A DNA stretch of 64,000 bases, taken from the NCBI GenBank assembly GCA_021234155.1, contig JAJEKV010000014.1, positions 4,229,563-4,293,562 on the forward strand. Reading direction: 5' to 3'. The notes under the pieces were generated by a model. That model saw nothing but the letters and a program-made list of their open reading frames with translations, did not search any database and had not been told where the DNA came from. Position numbers and translations under genes: made by a program. This DNA is from Isoetes taiwanensis. Lineage: Eukaryota > Streptophyta > Lycopodiopsida > Isoetales > Isoetaceae. Positions 20,561 through 33,068 of the stretch are shown here, piece by piece; position 1 is the first letter of the stretch; each line of letters begins with the position of its first letter.

Positions 20561-21500
20561 TTGTCGTCCATTAATCGGTGCCGCTATCTTAGCAAAGTTC
20601 TTCACTTAACTTCCCAGAGTACCCTCGCTAGCCCGAGAAAACTTCGACCTCATGCACATTCTTCGGTTGCCGCCACTAAATGATCGGCTTCAATCTTGGC
20701 GGGATCCGTTGAGATTCCTTCGCCGAGATCACGCGACCCAGGTATTCCACCTTTCTCTCAAGGCGGCGGCACTTCGACAACTTGGCGCATAACCGGTGCC
20801 TCTTCAACTTCTCTAGCACCCTCCTTAAGTGTTGTAATGCGCTCCTCAAGGGATCTGCTATACACCAAAATGTCGCCAAAGAATACAATCACAAAGGTGT
20901 CCAAAACTCCTCAAGATGTCGCTCATGAGCCTCATGAACGTCGCGGGGGCATTCGATAAGCCGAAAGGCATTACCGTGAACTCATAGTGCCCATACCGCT
21001 GCTCCGGAGGCCTTATGGATATCTTCCTCCTTTATCCGGATCTGATGATAACCCCACCTTAAGTCGATTTTGAGAAGATCCTCTGCTCCTTGAAGCTGAT
21101 CCATCAAGTCGCCCGATCTTGGGAGCGATACTTGTTCTTAATGGTGTGCTTATTCAATCCGCCTATAGTCTATGCACATCCTCAAGGATCCATCCTTCTT
21201 CTTGACAAAAGAATGGGTGCTCCAAACGGGCGAGACGCTAGGCCTAATGAAGCCTAGGTCGAGTAGCTCCCGCACTGCTTCTTTAGTCTCGGCCAACTCC
21301 TGCGGCCGCCATTCTCAGTATGGAGCCTTGCTTGTCGGCTTTTAGCCCCCGCTCGAAAGTGCTATCTCGCACTGACTCCCTATAAGGAGGAAGCCGCTGA
21401 TCTCATCCGAAAGAGATCATGGAGCTCCGCGGATCGCCTTAGCTATTTGCTTCGGCAACTTGCCGAGCACCTTGTCTCCCTTTGCTTCCTTCTCGATTCC
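20560..21500 (-). pseudogene. Gypsy reverse transcriptase, FGD in place of FDD
   Basis: Recognisable minus-strand blocks: IRIKEEDI and KTAFRT-like pieces (about 21000-21100), RRVLEKLKRHRLCAKLSKCR and KVEYLGRVISAKE (20690-20830), and the catalytic block [15 protein letters not shown] at about 20840-20890. In the family this reads V(F/Y)xDDILVYS. Here GGC replaces GAC at the first Asp of the pair, a lethal change if real. Multiple frameshifts lie upstream. Confidence 0.78.
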
Positions 21501-21734
21501 GCTCACTAGCCTCAAGCTTGAAGATGTATGCTACCCGCCACACTCTTGATGCACTTGAACAAATTGCTTAGAAGACATGCACCGCATGATGGGAACAACT
21601 TCTTTACCTGTGATCTCAATGATCTTGCCGCCGGCGTTGGGAAGGTCACCTTCCGCTTCCACAATCAATAATGGCCCCCTCACTGGTCCAAGGTACTCCA
21701 TACCTATGATCAGGTCAGTATTTGCCAATGCCCA

Positions 21735-22124
21735 TCACCTCCTCCCCCATCCGATTTTAATCCCTGGCAGGTCGATGTCGGTTGATTCTTTCTTACCCGC
21801 CACCGCCTTTATCCGCTTCCACTTGCTAAGACAACGGGCCTTGGCTTTGACTTTAGTGGTTTCCAACTTCAACACCAACCATTCCGGGGATGCAAAGTTA
21901 TGGCTACTTCCTGAGTCTATCAAGACTATGAAGGACTTGGCCTTGGCCTTCCCTACTGTGGAAATTACTTTATACTGGCTCTCTGCTTGCTCTGTATCTA
22001 TTGCGGCAAAGATATGACACTCACCCTGAATGTAGTCGCGGGCTTCCTCGCCGTCGTCGTCAGTCAGAGTGTCCCAATCTCCCAACTCGCTAGTGCGCGC
22101 ACTCATGACGCATGGGGGCGCCAC
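21735..22124 (-). pseudogene. Gypsy aspartic protease region
   Basis: An open frame of 129 codons with FIVLIDSGSSHNFASPEW, the D-S-G-S-S/T-H-N-F active site typical of gypsy proteases, at about residue 70. A GECHIFAAIDTEQAESQYKV lead precedes it. The dimer's second hydrophobic flap region follows, weakly conserved. Continues with frame breaks into RT at lower coordinates (TDLIIGMEYLGP near 21710, the protease C-terminal G-x-D-I/V-I-L-G-M-x-W-L block). Confidence 0.85.
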
Positions 22125-23400
22125 GTCCTATGGCCCGGCTGAAGCACCCGAAGCAAAGCCGCTTTTGCTATGCCTCCGTCTCTTTTCCTTGGGCATGGCT
22201 CGCAAAAAGGAACGATCTTTGAGTAGTTTGACCCTTCCCTCGCTTGTCTTTGAAGGACACCCCGCTTTTCTCCCCGCCGCTTCCCCCGATTGCCACTATA
22301 TGGGGCTCTCTACCGGTCCCGGGTCAGTTGTCCTCCCTCGCTAAAAACTACCGGCTGCCTTTGCCTTTGTCCCCGTATCTCGCCTCGCGCCTCGCTATTC
22401 TGAGGTCCCGTTCCTTGCAAGCTTATTGCCTTGGACTCCGCTTCTGATACTGTTCTAGGGTTTATTGCCCTTACAAGCTTGCGGATCTCCTCATTTAGGC
22501 CTTCGACGTGGCTTTCTCTTTTGATGCTTCTCAGCCTAACTTTGGCACATACAAACTCGGCCTCATGAATTCCTCAGTATATTTACGATTTGACTTGTTG
22601 CCTTGCTGCAACCTGTAAACTGCTGCATCATGTTGGACTTAAGCTCCTCGATCTAATGGCGCTTTGAAGGCTTTAGAACTTCCCAACTTACAAGCATCCT
22701 CTTAAGCCATGTGCCTTTGCATAACCCTTCCACCAAATCCGTGCGGCTCCTTTCAAGTTGGTGGCTTTGCCACTCTACCTTTGTCCTTATCCTTCATGCC
22801 ATACGCATTGTCGTACTCACTCATTTAGGCCCAGCCATGCCTCTCTTCCAATCGACTGTTCTCCCAAAGGCTGCTCCGATTCAGGGCCTTCCATACATTG
22901 CCCAGTCACGAGAATCTACCTTCTTCCGTGTAGTCGAGGCTCGTGTGTCCTTTTGTCGCCCATATATGGCGTCCCTCCCGCCTTTGCATCTGCCGGGTTT
23001 CTACGCCTTTGCATCCGTCTCGGTCTGGCCTGCTCTTCCTCTTCCTCGAAATCGAGTCCGACCAACTTGAGTCGGAGGATTCCGAAGCTGGGACCTCCTT
23101 CTCTTGCTTCTCTTCTTGTCTCTTCTTGTTTTTCGAACCGATGCTTGAGGCAATCGAAAGGCTGCCCACCGGCCCTCGCTCCCTATTTGAATAGACCAAG
23201 GGCCTTTATCCTGCTTCGGTCCGTCCTCATCGAGATATTTCCTCTTTTCGGGGTGATGGCTCCAAATTCCTCAACGGGTTCCTTTTGCACGGGCGTGGCC
23301 CAGGGGACTCGTTTCTTCCATATGTTCCCGTTGTCGTTCCCACTCGAGCTTAGGCCTCTAGCTGCATACACAAGTAGTTCATGGCTATATGGTTAGTTTT
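22125..23400 (-). pseudogene. Gypsy gag region
   Basis: The minus strand contains YRLQQGNKSN then YTEEFMRPSLYVPKLG (about 22550-22620), the core of the retrotransposon gag domain (LxQGxxSVxEYTxxF). A degenerate zinc-knuckle position follows (KRLCFGC near 22170). The N-terminal part (22906-23199) is acidic and Ser/Arg-rich (KKRQEEKQEKEVPASESSD). Gag forms the particle. Frames are broken. Confidence 0.7.
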
Positions 23401-26400
23401 ACATGTTCCCTTGCATTGTTTATGTTTGTTGGTATAGTTGGGGACACAAGATTCATCAACAAAACATTTATAGTGCAAAAGAATTATATTCTCAGATTTT
23501 TATAGTATGCTACTACAAAAATTAAAACTTCCGGATCAAGATTGCTAACTATTCTTGATGTCACCGTAGGGATGGATTATCCTCTAGGAACTTTTTCACT
23601 TGGGTCGTTTCCCAATCAATGACCCAAGTTCCTAAGGACGTTAAGTCAAGATCCGCCCCTCGGCAAGGTTTCCTCGCCAAGTCTTCTACTCGCTGGCCGG
23701 AGGTATAAGCCGCCGCGGTCACCGCCTTCTTTCCTCGGCCATGCGGTAGATGGCGGTCGAAAAACATCGAGTGCTACTGCACTCTTCTTCACCAGATGGC
23801 ATACTCGTTGAGGGGCAACCGCCAAGATGCCTGGCCAAATCCTCGATAGCGCAATAGTATCGATATCCTTCCTCGCCTCTGGGTGAATTTTAAGGTGAAT
23901 TACCGCCATTCTTCCATCCATCAGCGGAAGGTAATATCGGCAACTAATTGCCGCTATGGTGACTCGCCTTCGCCACGGTGATTCAGCTCGCGGTTCGCCC
24001 GCAAAGTCATCTACTTCCATCGCGAGCCCTCGTAGTCTCCACCGCTGCCGGCTTCCCCAGGTCAACTCGCCTCTTCCCGGGAGGCGCGGCCGAATGCAGC
24101 TTGCCGCTAGATGTTCATGCTGCGTGAGCGGATCCCCATCCGCTCCTCGTGAGGGCAAGGAACTCTTCCTCCACGCAAGGGTTGATTTGCGGCTTCGGTC
24201 TCCGCCCATAACCGGGCCTGGCGTCACTGAGGCCTGCTGGCGCTTGCATGACTTCCTGCAAGCAGCCTCTACTTTATAAAGTCGATGCCCTCACACAGTC
24301 GTCTGTAACCTGCCGAGTTGGTGCAGCAACCTCAGGTCCAGATTCTCTCAGACCCGGGAGAGGTTTTGGATGTCGCTTAAGCGTAAACCTCGGCCTATTG
24401 ACAGCCGGGGGCTAGGCTGGCACTGCCTGTTCTGCGGGCGACTGAGGTCACGCCTTCTCGAAGTCCCCACCTGCCCGCCACAATGGCTCGACGAGTCTTC
24501 TCCTCCTCTCGATTCTTGCTCGCCCCGAGTCCTCCCCTTCTTTCCCTTCTGTTCTCGCTCATACCCAAGGGTCGCTGCCTCACTGCCATGGCCAATGGGT
24601 CTATGTCCGCGGGGGAATGGAGGTTTCACGCGTCTCACGCAGCAGAAAGACGGTTGCGTTGAAGAGAAGTACCTGGTCCCATCGGCCAGCTAGGACCATT
24701 GGTCGTGCGCTGCGCTTTGTTTGTCGTGCATTGGTGATGTTCGGACGCCGCTCTAATGCCGCCCAGTGATCGTCTAGGAACAAAAGTAGCCTACACACAA
24801 GGGGAGTTGTTACTAGCTACCGGTTCTACCCTAGCTTGGAACTCGTGACAAGACTCTCATCAAAGTCGGGGTTGGCGCGGCGTAAGGTTGCTTGACGCCT
24901 ACCTCTTTTCCTCAAGATATGGAAGATTTGGTCGACGCTCTACCTCGGCGAAAGATGAGTTACCGGGCTACTGTACCATCCGGAAAAATCGAGGTTGCCA
25001 TTGGTTAATTGCGTAAGAGGGTAACAAACATTGCAAGAGCCTCGTGGAGTTGAGAAATCGGCTAGAAGGGCAGGAACAGATTTGTGGGTGCTATCCGAGA
25101 AATGAGGGTCTATTTATAGAAAGGGGGAAACCCTAATTTTGGAAGACTTGGAAAATTCCTCTGGGTTGGGTAATTCTAGTCTATCTGAGGTCAAAAATGG
25201 AAATTTGAAGACTAGATGAGATGTTTGAGCAAGGCTAGATTACTTAAAAGATGCTATACAATAACTTGAAGATGATTTGGACAAGTCCCGGTGAGGAGAT
25301 GGTAGGAGGTTCATGGCTTTTTGCCTCGCTCAAAAACTAATGTTTAGTTCTTCGACCACCGGAAATAAGAGACATCAGTCTCATTTCGATCAAAAGGTGT
25401 CCAATTGGATAAACTAAGGGTGTAAGGGGTGGGCTCATCAAATCAGACGGAATTGACCCCTTTATTTGGTCGATTTGAGCTGTTTTGGTCAAGTTTATAG
25501 GTTTCAAAAATTGCTTAAGCTCAAAACTAAAATTTAGTTTTTGCTAATTGTGCTGAAATGTGAGACATCACGCTTTTCCTCAAGAAAATGTCCTATTTTA
25601 CTGCAATAAAAGCTAAAACCTACTAACTTGCTCCTAATTAATGCAATTAAGGTACAAAATTTGCTCTATATTACAAAATTTTTCAATTATTTACAAAAAA
25701 AAAAAAGTTCTATAGGTTTCTTTCTTTATAATTTACGCAAGAAGACTCATGTCTTGTCGCATTAGGGTTATCCGCTTACGTGAACAAAGTGTGCTGTTGA
25801 ATCTTCAAAGTGTTGCACTATCCTTGCCTCAGCCGCCTCTTGCATTGCCACCGGTCCGTGGACTCAAGTCCGCCCCGTGAGGCCTCGCATCACTTCTAAC
25901 TAACCGAGCAAAGGGGCACGGGAATTAGAAGATCGTCTACCTGGAGGTACCCTAATCTCCGGCGCTCTCCTCTACCTCCTTCCCGCCAATCTTCTTCTTG
26001 GGTGGCGCTTGGGGGCCTTGGGGCTTGGGTGGTGGCGGCTTTAGAGCTTTGCCGCCGTTGGTCGCCCTCCCTCGATGAACCTCGACCTGTTTTCTTCATA
26101 ATACTTGCTGTCAGATGCCTCCCACTTCTTCATATCGCCTCGTGCTCCCTCATCTTCCTTTCATTATATCTTGACCCGGTTCAGACATAAGCTTCACGGG
26201 CAGGTCGTGGTTGTTTTCTTCCTAATCCCATGCGGGTACTCGGGGGCTTCCCGTGTCTTGATCTTGCCGGGGTTGCTTTCGGTGCTGGCCGGCCGCATTC
26301 CGTTAAATGCGCTGGGTGTTTAGAAGAGCTTCCACCTGCAGCATTAGGGTTGAAGTCCCCATCGGAAGAGTCGCCGGAGAGTTCGGAGGTTCAAGCGGCT

Positions 26401-27526
26401 TGCCGCTCCTTGATGACGATCTTGGGGTTAGCCTTCTGCGCCCCTCAGCACCCACGAACTTCGCCTTTCTTTTTCTCTACCGCTTTCTCTGCTCTCCCTT
26501 TTCTCTTTTTGTCTTCTCCTCTTCTCCCCGCGCTCATTTCCAATGAACCTTCTAAGGTTCCGGTCACGTGCCCCACCTGCCACCGCTTCTTCCCGGCCAG
26601 GATCTCCGTACGCTTCTGTAATGGTCTTCGCTTTCCTCGCTCCCGGATCTCCCGCCTATTTCTCATATACCTCCCTTGTCTCCTCGCCCATGATAGTTGC
26701 ATGCCTCGCCCCTGCTCTAATTTGCCGGTTGAAGACGCCGATCGACGACGGTTCGCTTCTTCGTCCGGCGAACGACTTTCGCGCGAGCCTCTCACATCCG
26801 TCAATGATCTCAGCCTCCCGTGGCGCTGCTCGCCTCGGGCGACGCTTCCTCAAGGCCTCGCTTGGTTCCTGCAATGCCTTGTTTTGATCATTGACCTGGG
26901 GTAAAAGCGCCCCAAAGATCGCCTAAGTGGGGAAGAGCCGGATTTCTAGGGTCAGACGAGAAAATGAGGGGGTTTACATCTATTTATAGCTTTGGGAAAT
27001 TTTTAGGTCAAAGTTCGAAAGTTGCTCTATTTAACATGCTAAGGCACCTACTTAGTTAAAAATCTACACTTATTTAGCACTTTTTCTAGTTGTTGTCATC
27101 AAATGCTACCGCCCAAAACTAAAGTTTAGTTTTTAGACCAGCGCAGAAATGTGAGATCTCGCATACATTGCTAGGTTATTTAGGTAATTTAAAATATGCT
27201 ATTCTAATTAATTCCTACTTAGAACTAGCCTTTACCATATTACTTTTCTCAATTTCATCATGTTTTGGTTTTTGTTGATAAGTCTCACAAATTTACCAAA
27301 ACTAAATTTTAGTTCTCACCATCAGCCGAAGCTGTGAGACCACCCCACTTGGAAAAATTTTTAGCTTATTCTTTTAATCTTACCAAATTCCAATTCGCTT
27401 AATTGTTACTAGCTTAGCATAACTACAAAAATGAGAAAAATTTTCCCACTTTTCGGAGGCTTGAGAGGATCCTATCGCCGGTGACTATCGAACATGGCTG
27501 CTTTGCTCTTGGTCTCCAAGAACATT
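23401..27526 (-). other. Long gypsy leader with unrecognised open frames and hairpin repeats
   Basis: About 4 kb between the primer site and gag. Minus-strand frames at 23561-24227 (including HLKIHPEARKDIDTIALSRI and VIDWETTQVKKFLEDNPSLR) and 26445-26804 (Arg/Lys/Glu-rich) are longer than expected by chance for GC-rich DNA, but both strands are open there, so they may be compositional. AT-rich blocks 25080-25730 and 26990-27430 carry four copies of an AACTAAA..TTTAGTT hairpin word. No family recognised. Confidence 0.45.
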
Positions 27527-27538
27527 GCTCGATACCAT

Positions 27539-29046
27539 TGTGACGCCCCTTTACTCTGCAGAGATACGGCGGTGTTTCCACCGTGATACAACAGAGTTTC
27601 CTTCATGCCTCGCCCATTAATCAACATATTGCATTCCTCCATGTCAATGCGACTCAGACCAGTCCCAAGTAGAAAGAGTGAAGGCCATTCTACCCTCGCT
27701 CTCGTGGCCTACCTACCGCGTAAGCAAACATACATGTCAAAGATACAATATGACCCTCCATCCACTTAAGGTGGTGCATCAACATTCCATAAACAATGAC
27801 GCGACGTACATATGTGGAAATCCTCTACCCAAGGCTCGGGATCAAGGGGAGGGATCGTCTCCTAGTTCATTAAAAATAATCTATGTGGCAATGGATTTAT
27901 TGGCATAAGAATATGGTATAGGTTGTCCACTCCATCCGCCTGTGGCACACTTCGTAGTAGTCAAAAGTGCCTGGGACTGATCAGCTCACGGATGCATAGC
28001 CGAAGGGCTATTCTCGGTCTCATCCTCTGGGCCTGGCAAGGTGAAGGATCACTTCTGTAGGATCTCGTATGCCGACTAAGGTGACTAGAGGGCCACCGCC
28101 CGTATCTCGATCGAACCCACCGGAAAGTACACCATCACTTGCAAGTCGAGTCCATGCTCACCCGCACTCGGTAAGCCATTAGACCTAGTCACAATGATCC
28201 CTGGAAGGCCTTTACACACTGTGAGGACTGCTCAAGAGTCGTGACATGAACCTCCTTCTTAGCCATTCCGCCCTTCACCCACAACCAAAGGCAGTGGGTT
28301 CTGCACACAGCCGAATTTACGCAGCTGTAGAGGCTACCTAGAGCATCAACTACAAAGCCTAGTATTCTACCCCCTTCCCAATACAAGGAGTTCCACAGAG
28401 ATACATCATCCATATCATAGAAGAACTAAAGAACTAGATCTAATCTATATCATAGAGTTAGGTTCTTTAGTTAGTGCTCCAAGATCTGAAAGATTCAGAT
28501 AGCCGCTACAGGGCAATTTAATAAGCTTACTGGGTTCTATGACTAGAAGACGCTTTAAGCTATTAAATTGACCAAATAACTGATCCTTGGGTGGCTCCTC
28601 CCACTCAAGTTCAAATCCATTCCACCGAGCGTGATCGAATTCAGAAAACCGATGGTGCTATTCGCTAGCAAATGTTCGAGGCTGCAAGGTTTTGGCCTCG
28701 CGCCAAAAATGAGTTTCAAACCCTATGGACGAAAACCAGCAAGTTAGGCCTTCCCACCCCGTGCCTAGACATGGGGTTAGGCTAGGTTTCCAATTAGCCC
28801 TTTTTGGCATGGGATAAAAGGGCCCACTTGCCATTAATGGCCAGGGTGGCAAAAATATGCCTACATGGAAAAGTGTGCCCACATTAATGTGCATAAGCAC
28901 ACATTAATAACATGTGAACATAATTTTGGGCAAGTTGCCCCTAGGGCTACTTTACCGGTTATCCGCCCGCGCCAGTGACACGCTTTCAGGAGCGCGCTGA
29001 TTTGCGGCAAAGATATATACGCACCGTGGCCGGCCGGAACGCCACA
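27539..29046 (-). repeat. Gypsy 5' LTR (1508 bp)
   Basis: Partner of 16068-17634. Shared blocks include CACTCGCTGGTAAGCC-type and CTAGATCTAATCTATATCAT words. It is shorter by about 59 bp, mainly because of many 1-10 base deletions. Confidence 0.92.
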
Positions 29047-29051
29047 AATAT

Positions 29052-30180
29052 GTTTGTTCTATAATGGTAATACGATTCTTCGCTATAGCAATACAACTTT
29101 GATTGTCGCACAATATTTTTGTTGGTTCTATTTGTTTCATAAAAATACTTTTTTCATAAGTCTTCGTATCCATACCACTCTTGCAAAGACTGACCGCTTA
29201 TATACTAGCTTCAAATTGATGATAATGCTAATCGATTCTGACGCTTACATCTCCATGAAATCAAACTTCTACCATCAAGAAAAACGCCATACCACTAGTG
29301 TGGATTTCTAGTATCAATGTCACCAGCCCAACTGCAGATCCGAGTATACTAACAACTTTATTGTCCACCATGAAGTACTAAACCATAATCAATAGTACCT
29401 TTAAATATCAAGAACGCTTAGCAAAATTGCTACAATGTTGAGAAACCCGTCGTATATAAACCTTAAGATATCCCGCAAAAGCAATCTCGGGTCTAGTATT
29501 CAATGCAAGGTATGCACCAATCAACTGCTTTTGGTATGGTGTCTTCAACATTGCTTCATACTCCTCGCTTTTAGGTCCTTCATCTGCGATAGATAAGATA
29601 GTACCCGTACAATTGGTATTACAATGTGTTTGTAACTTCAAGATTCTAAATTTCTCCAACATCACGCTATTCAATTTGACTTGTACTTTGATCACGATCA
29701 ATCTCCACCTTCATAAGGTAATAGATGTATATAACCTTGATCCGCCATTTGAAATCGCTACTTAACATATTTTTCACAAAATCCATACTGCCATGAATTT
29801 CAACAATGAGAGACCGGCTATCAACATGAATCCCAATAAAACATACCCATCATCACACCTTCCAATATAAAGACAATCATCCGCCGGGAGAAGTCACAAA
29901 ACCTTTTGATTTGAGAAATTGATCTAGGCATGCATACCATTGTCTCAAGTAGCCGTTCCAAATCCCATACAATGATTTCTTCCAATAAACAAACCTTGCT
30001 TTCTGCCCCTGGAACATTGTATCCTTCTGTGTTGCCTCTTCGCCGTAAATCAATACTTTTCCAAGATTCCATTGAGAAATGTCGCCTTTACGCCCATCGG
30101 CTCCTCGCGAATCAAGCAATTTCAAGTTGGCCATAGCAGTTAGAAGAAGTTTTATCGCGGGTGATTTTGCCAACCGAGCA
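29052..30180 (-). pseudogene. Copia RNase H N-terminal half and reverse transcriptase
   Basis: Minus-strand pieces from 30180 downward: AIKLLLTAMANLKLL, ARFVYWKKSLYG, RQWYACLDQFLKSKGF, then (29408-29701) KTPYQKQLIGAYLALNTRPE and IAFAGYL, then (29100-29180) MKQIEPTKILCDNQSCIAIA. These are the copia RT C-half (KSLYGLKQ.RQW, LIG.L.YL..TRPDI.F) and the RNase H D-N-x-S/A motif. The gypsy insertion cuts RNase H at 29051. Frames are broken. Confidence 0.87.
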
Positions 30181-30999
30181 AATCTTCATTGTACTCAACT
30201 CTTCAACTGCAGGAGAAAACCTTTACCAAGTCTTGCTTTGTACTTCCACCTTGCCGCTTCAGATCAAGCTTCTCGCACTACAACCCACTTACAACCACCA
30301 CATGAGCATTAAGAGGAGAATCTACCAACACCCAAGTCTTATTCTCATCAAATCCTATATTCTGCATCGCTTGCTTCGCCATTTAGCAAAGATCCTTCAT
30401 TTCATTGCCTCCTTTGTATGATATTGGCTCGGCCAGAAAACATGCACTAGTGACTTCTTCTTGGGGTTCACTGTGTTTCCAAAGCATCTTTTGATAGTTG
30501 CTTTATCCGCTTGCCAATTTACCATACAATTCAGGATCATATAACCGCTCGTACATCACTGCTTTTGAAATTTCCATTCCGTGCAAGTACGTTGTGTACA
30601 TCACCATTAACATCTTCGGTACACTATCATGCTCCTCATCTCCATCTTCACCGACTTAATGGCTTGGTATTAGATTCCATATCCAACCAATCCACGTGAA
30701 TGCATTCTTCATCAATTTTACTTTCATTAGTTGATCGCCCGGCATAACGTGTCTCATCAAAGATTACATTGCGCGGATATGTGAATATCATATTTTCCTT
30801 GGATTATGCAAACGTATAACCTTTGATTCTTCAATATCCAACTAGATAAGATTCTCACTTCGACATCCAACTTTCTTCATCATCATCCGAAACAAAAACT
30901 ATATAAGACAACACCCAAAGAACGTAGTGTTTCACACACACTCGCTTTTACCACTCCAAACTTCTTCTGGAATTTTTATCCGGGTCCTCGCAGATGGGA

Positions 31000-31640
31000 A
31001 TTTTATTTTGCACATAACAAGCTGTGTTCAACGCTTCAGCCCAAAGAGAGAGAGGTAAACCATAACCACAACATACCCGTACGCCTCAACCAATGTTCTA
31101 TTCTACGCTCTCGCAACTCATTTTGTTGAGGTGTACCTCGACACATGTATTCACGCTTTGATTCCATGAGAAGCACAAAACTCCCGGAACTCTCTTTGAC
31201 ATGTACTACCCACCACGATCGATCTCAAACATTTGATCTTTTTTCCAATCAAGTTCTCTACCATGCTTTATATTGTTTGAAAACTCCAAAAACTTCATCT
31301 TTGTGCTCGTGAAATAACATTTTGCATTTCCTCGCAATCATCAATGAAAGTTACAAAATATAACTTTCTATTCAAAGAAGAAACTTGCATGGGTCCAACA
31401 ACATCAGAATGAACAAGCTCTAATACTTCACTAGTTTTCCTTTTCGGGAGTCTTTTGAAAGGCAAAACATGCATTCCTTCAAGCATGGATCCTTTAACAA
31501 ACACCCATCTTAGTTTCGTACCCACAACTAAGATTCATACCAATTGATTCTTCACCATATGTTGATCGTACACATTCAAATGTGCAACCTAACATGCCAA
31601 AGTTCAAGTTGAGAAGTGGTGAGGTTTTGCTACAAGACTC
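31000..31640 (-). pseudogene. Copia integrase region
   Basis: The minus strand reads MLEGMHVLPFKRLP, KTSEVLELVHSDVVGPMQVS and LNRKLYFVTFIDDC (31295-31480), then DRGG-like sequence, SHGIKREYM and TPQQNELRERR (about 31080-31180). This is the GAG-pre-integrase tail and integrase core with its D..D..E setting (LVHSDVVGP, FIDD, TPQQN..ER). The family inserts the DNA copy into the host genome. Confidence 0.85.
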
Positions 31641-31699
31641 AACAACTTCTCTTGGTCGAATCAACCAAAGATTTCATACAAGTTACCTCGACGCTCAAC

Positions 31700-33031
31700 T
31701 TGAAGGACCACCTTTCCAATCTAGATTGAAGATTCTCTACAAGATTCATCACAAACAACACTGGCGTCAAACAACACTTTTGCCATCGATACAAGATTAG
31801 TTATCAAATCAGTACCAATAAAGCATCATAAAATGCAAAACTTTTCCATTTGACAAAGGATTCGGCATCTCCTTACCCACCTACAATCTTCTCATCACCA
31901 TCTCCAACTTCACCAGAAGTTGAAGTATTCTTCAAACTTATCAAACTTCCAAGCATTAGGATGAAAAACATATTGTTTGTTGCACCGTAATCAATGCACA
32001 AACGACTTACCATCTATCAAGAACCTCCATAACTTTCAAAACCAATCTCTTTTTATTTTCATTTTTTGTATCACTCGAGAATGCAACGCTTGTTGCACTT
32101 TCGGTGAGCAATATCATTCACATTTTGCTCTTGTAGTCTACCGGACAATCTCATCAAATCATCTTTTCTTTGTCGCCCGCTGTAAAATTGTATGTGACCC
32201 AACTTATGGCAATATTAACACTCCTATATTGGCAAAATCCCCCATCATCATCATGCCAACATCCTCCACTCCACCATTACCATTTTCTTGTGTGGTACCT
32301 CTATTTGTACCTACACCTCATCTACCACCACGCACCACGTCCACTTATAAACATAACCGCCACTTTCCACGCCTTCCGCCACTTTATTGCAAGAGCCACC
32401 TCATTAGAATTACATTCTATATCTCCTCGCAACTTGTTGTGTCCCGCCTCAGCCTTTACTACAACACGCTTCTACAAAATTGGCTCTTTATAAAGTGTCC
32501 TTACGTATTACATCTTTAAAGATCAACTTTTGAGAAAAAAGCTTTTGTGAAAGCTATTACTTGAGCCTCCCGGGTCTTAGCTATTCACAGTTGTTGAACT
32601 TTTGCAAAATATCTCGTTGAAAGCTACAATGAGTTTTTTTCCACGCCTTCTCTTCCTTATACTTCAAAAGTATCTAACCTAAAGCTAAAGAAGCCTCGCA
32701 GAGGTTAATCAGACATGCTTTCTTGTTTCTAATACCTCCCAAAAGATCATGCGCTAGATGTGAAATAGTTGGTGAAGATGATGAAGATATAGAACTACCT
32801 TTAACTGGTAGAATTACTGGTTAATACACTAATGGATAACATTTAGAAGAAATGCTATCGCCTTCATCGACATCCCTTCCAATCATCCTCATAGCTTTGT
32901 GGTTTTGACTCTCCTATCACGTATCAACAATCATCGCCTTCCACAAAACCCTTCACTGAAACTTCCAAGAATGCCAATGCTCCATCAAAAGACTTTTTAG
33001 GAGTGGACTCAATCTTCATAAACTTAGACAT
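31700..33031 (-). pseudogene. Copia gag with zinc knuckle
   Basis: A start at 33031 opens MSKFMKIESTPKKSF about 30 bp inside the primer site. Near 32160-32220 the minus strand reads CHKLGHIQFYSGRQRKDD, a CCHC knuckle whose last Cys is S. Between these, decayed sequence includes LSQLDMAF-like and coiled pieces without clear frame. The gag start position agrees with the primer-site placement. Confidence 0.7.
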
Positions 33032-33068
33032 CTCGAACAACGAAGATCAACCTTACAAATTGATACCA

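Larger units (their letters stand above)
16068..29046 (-). mobile_element. Ty3/gypsy chromovirus-like LTR retrotransposon, nested in copia RNase H
   Basis: About 12.98 kb with LTRs 16068-17634 and 27539-29046 and a 5-bp target duplication AATAT (16063-16067 and 29047-29051). Terminal TGTGACG..CGTCACA extends the usual TG..CA. The primer site (reverse of TGGTATCGAGC, 27527-27537) lies one base inside the right LTR, and the polypurine tract GGTGGGGAGAA (17635-17645 reversed) abuts the left LTR. Hence it is on the minus strand with gag, protease, RT, RNase H, integrase and chromodomain read from right to left. The leader between the 5' LTR and gag is unusually long (about 4 kb). Confidence 0.93.

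Noticed and set aside
22758-23396. 212-codon plus-strand frame rich in Pro, Ser, Leu and Cys
   Set aside because: Antisense to the gypsy gag region. The composition reflects GC-rich complement, not a gene.
26230-26904. 224-codon plus-strand frame in the gypsy leader
   Set aside because: Both strands are open over this GC-rich stretch and neither matches a known family. The element reads on the minus strand, so this is most likely compositional.
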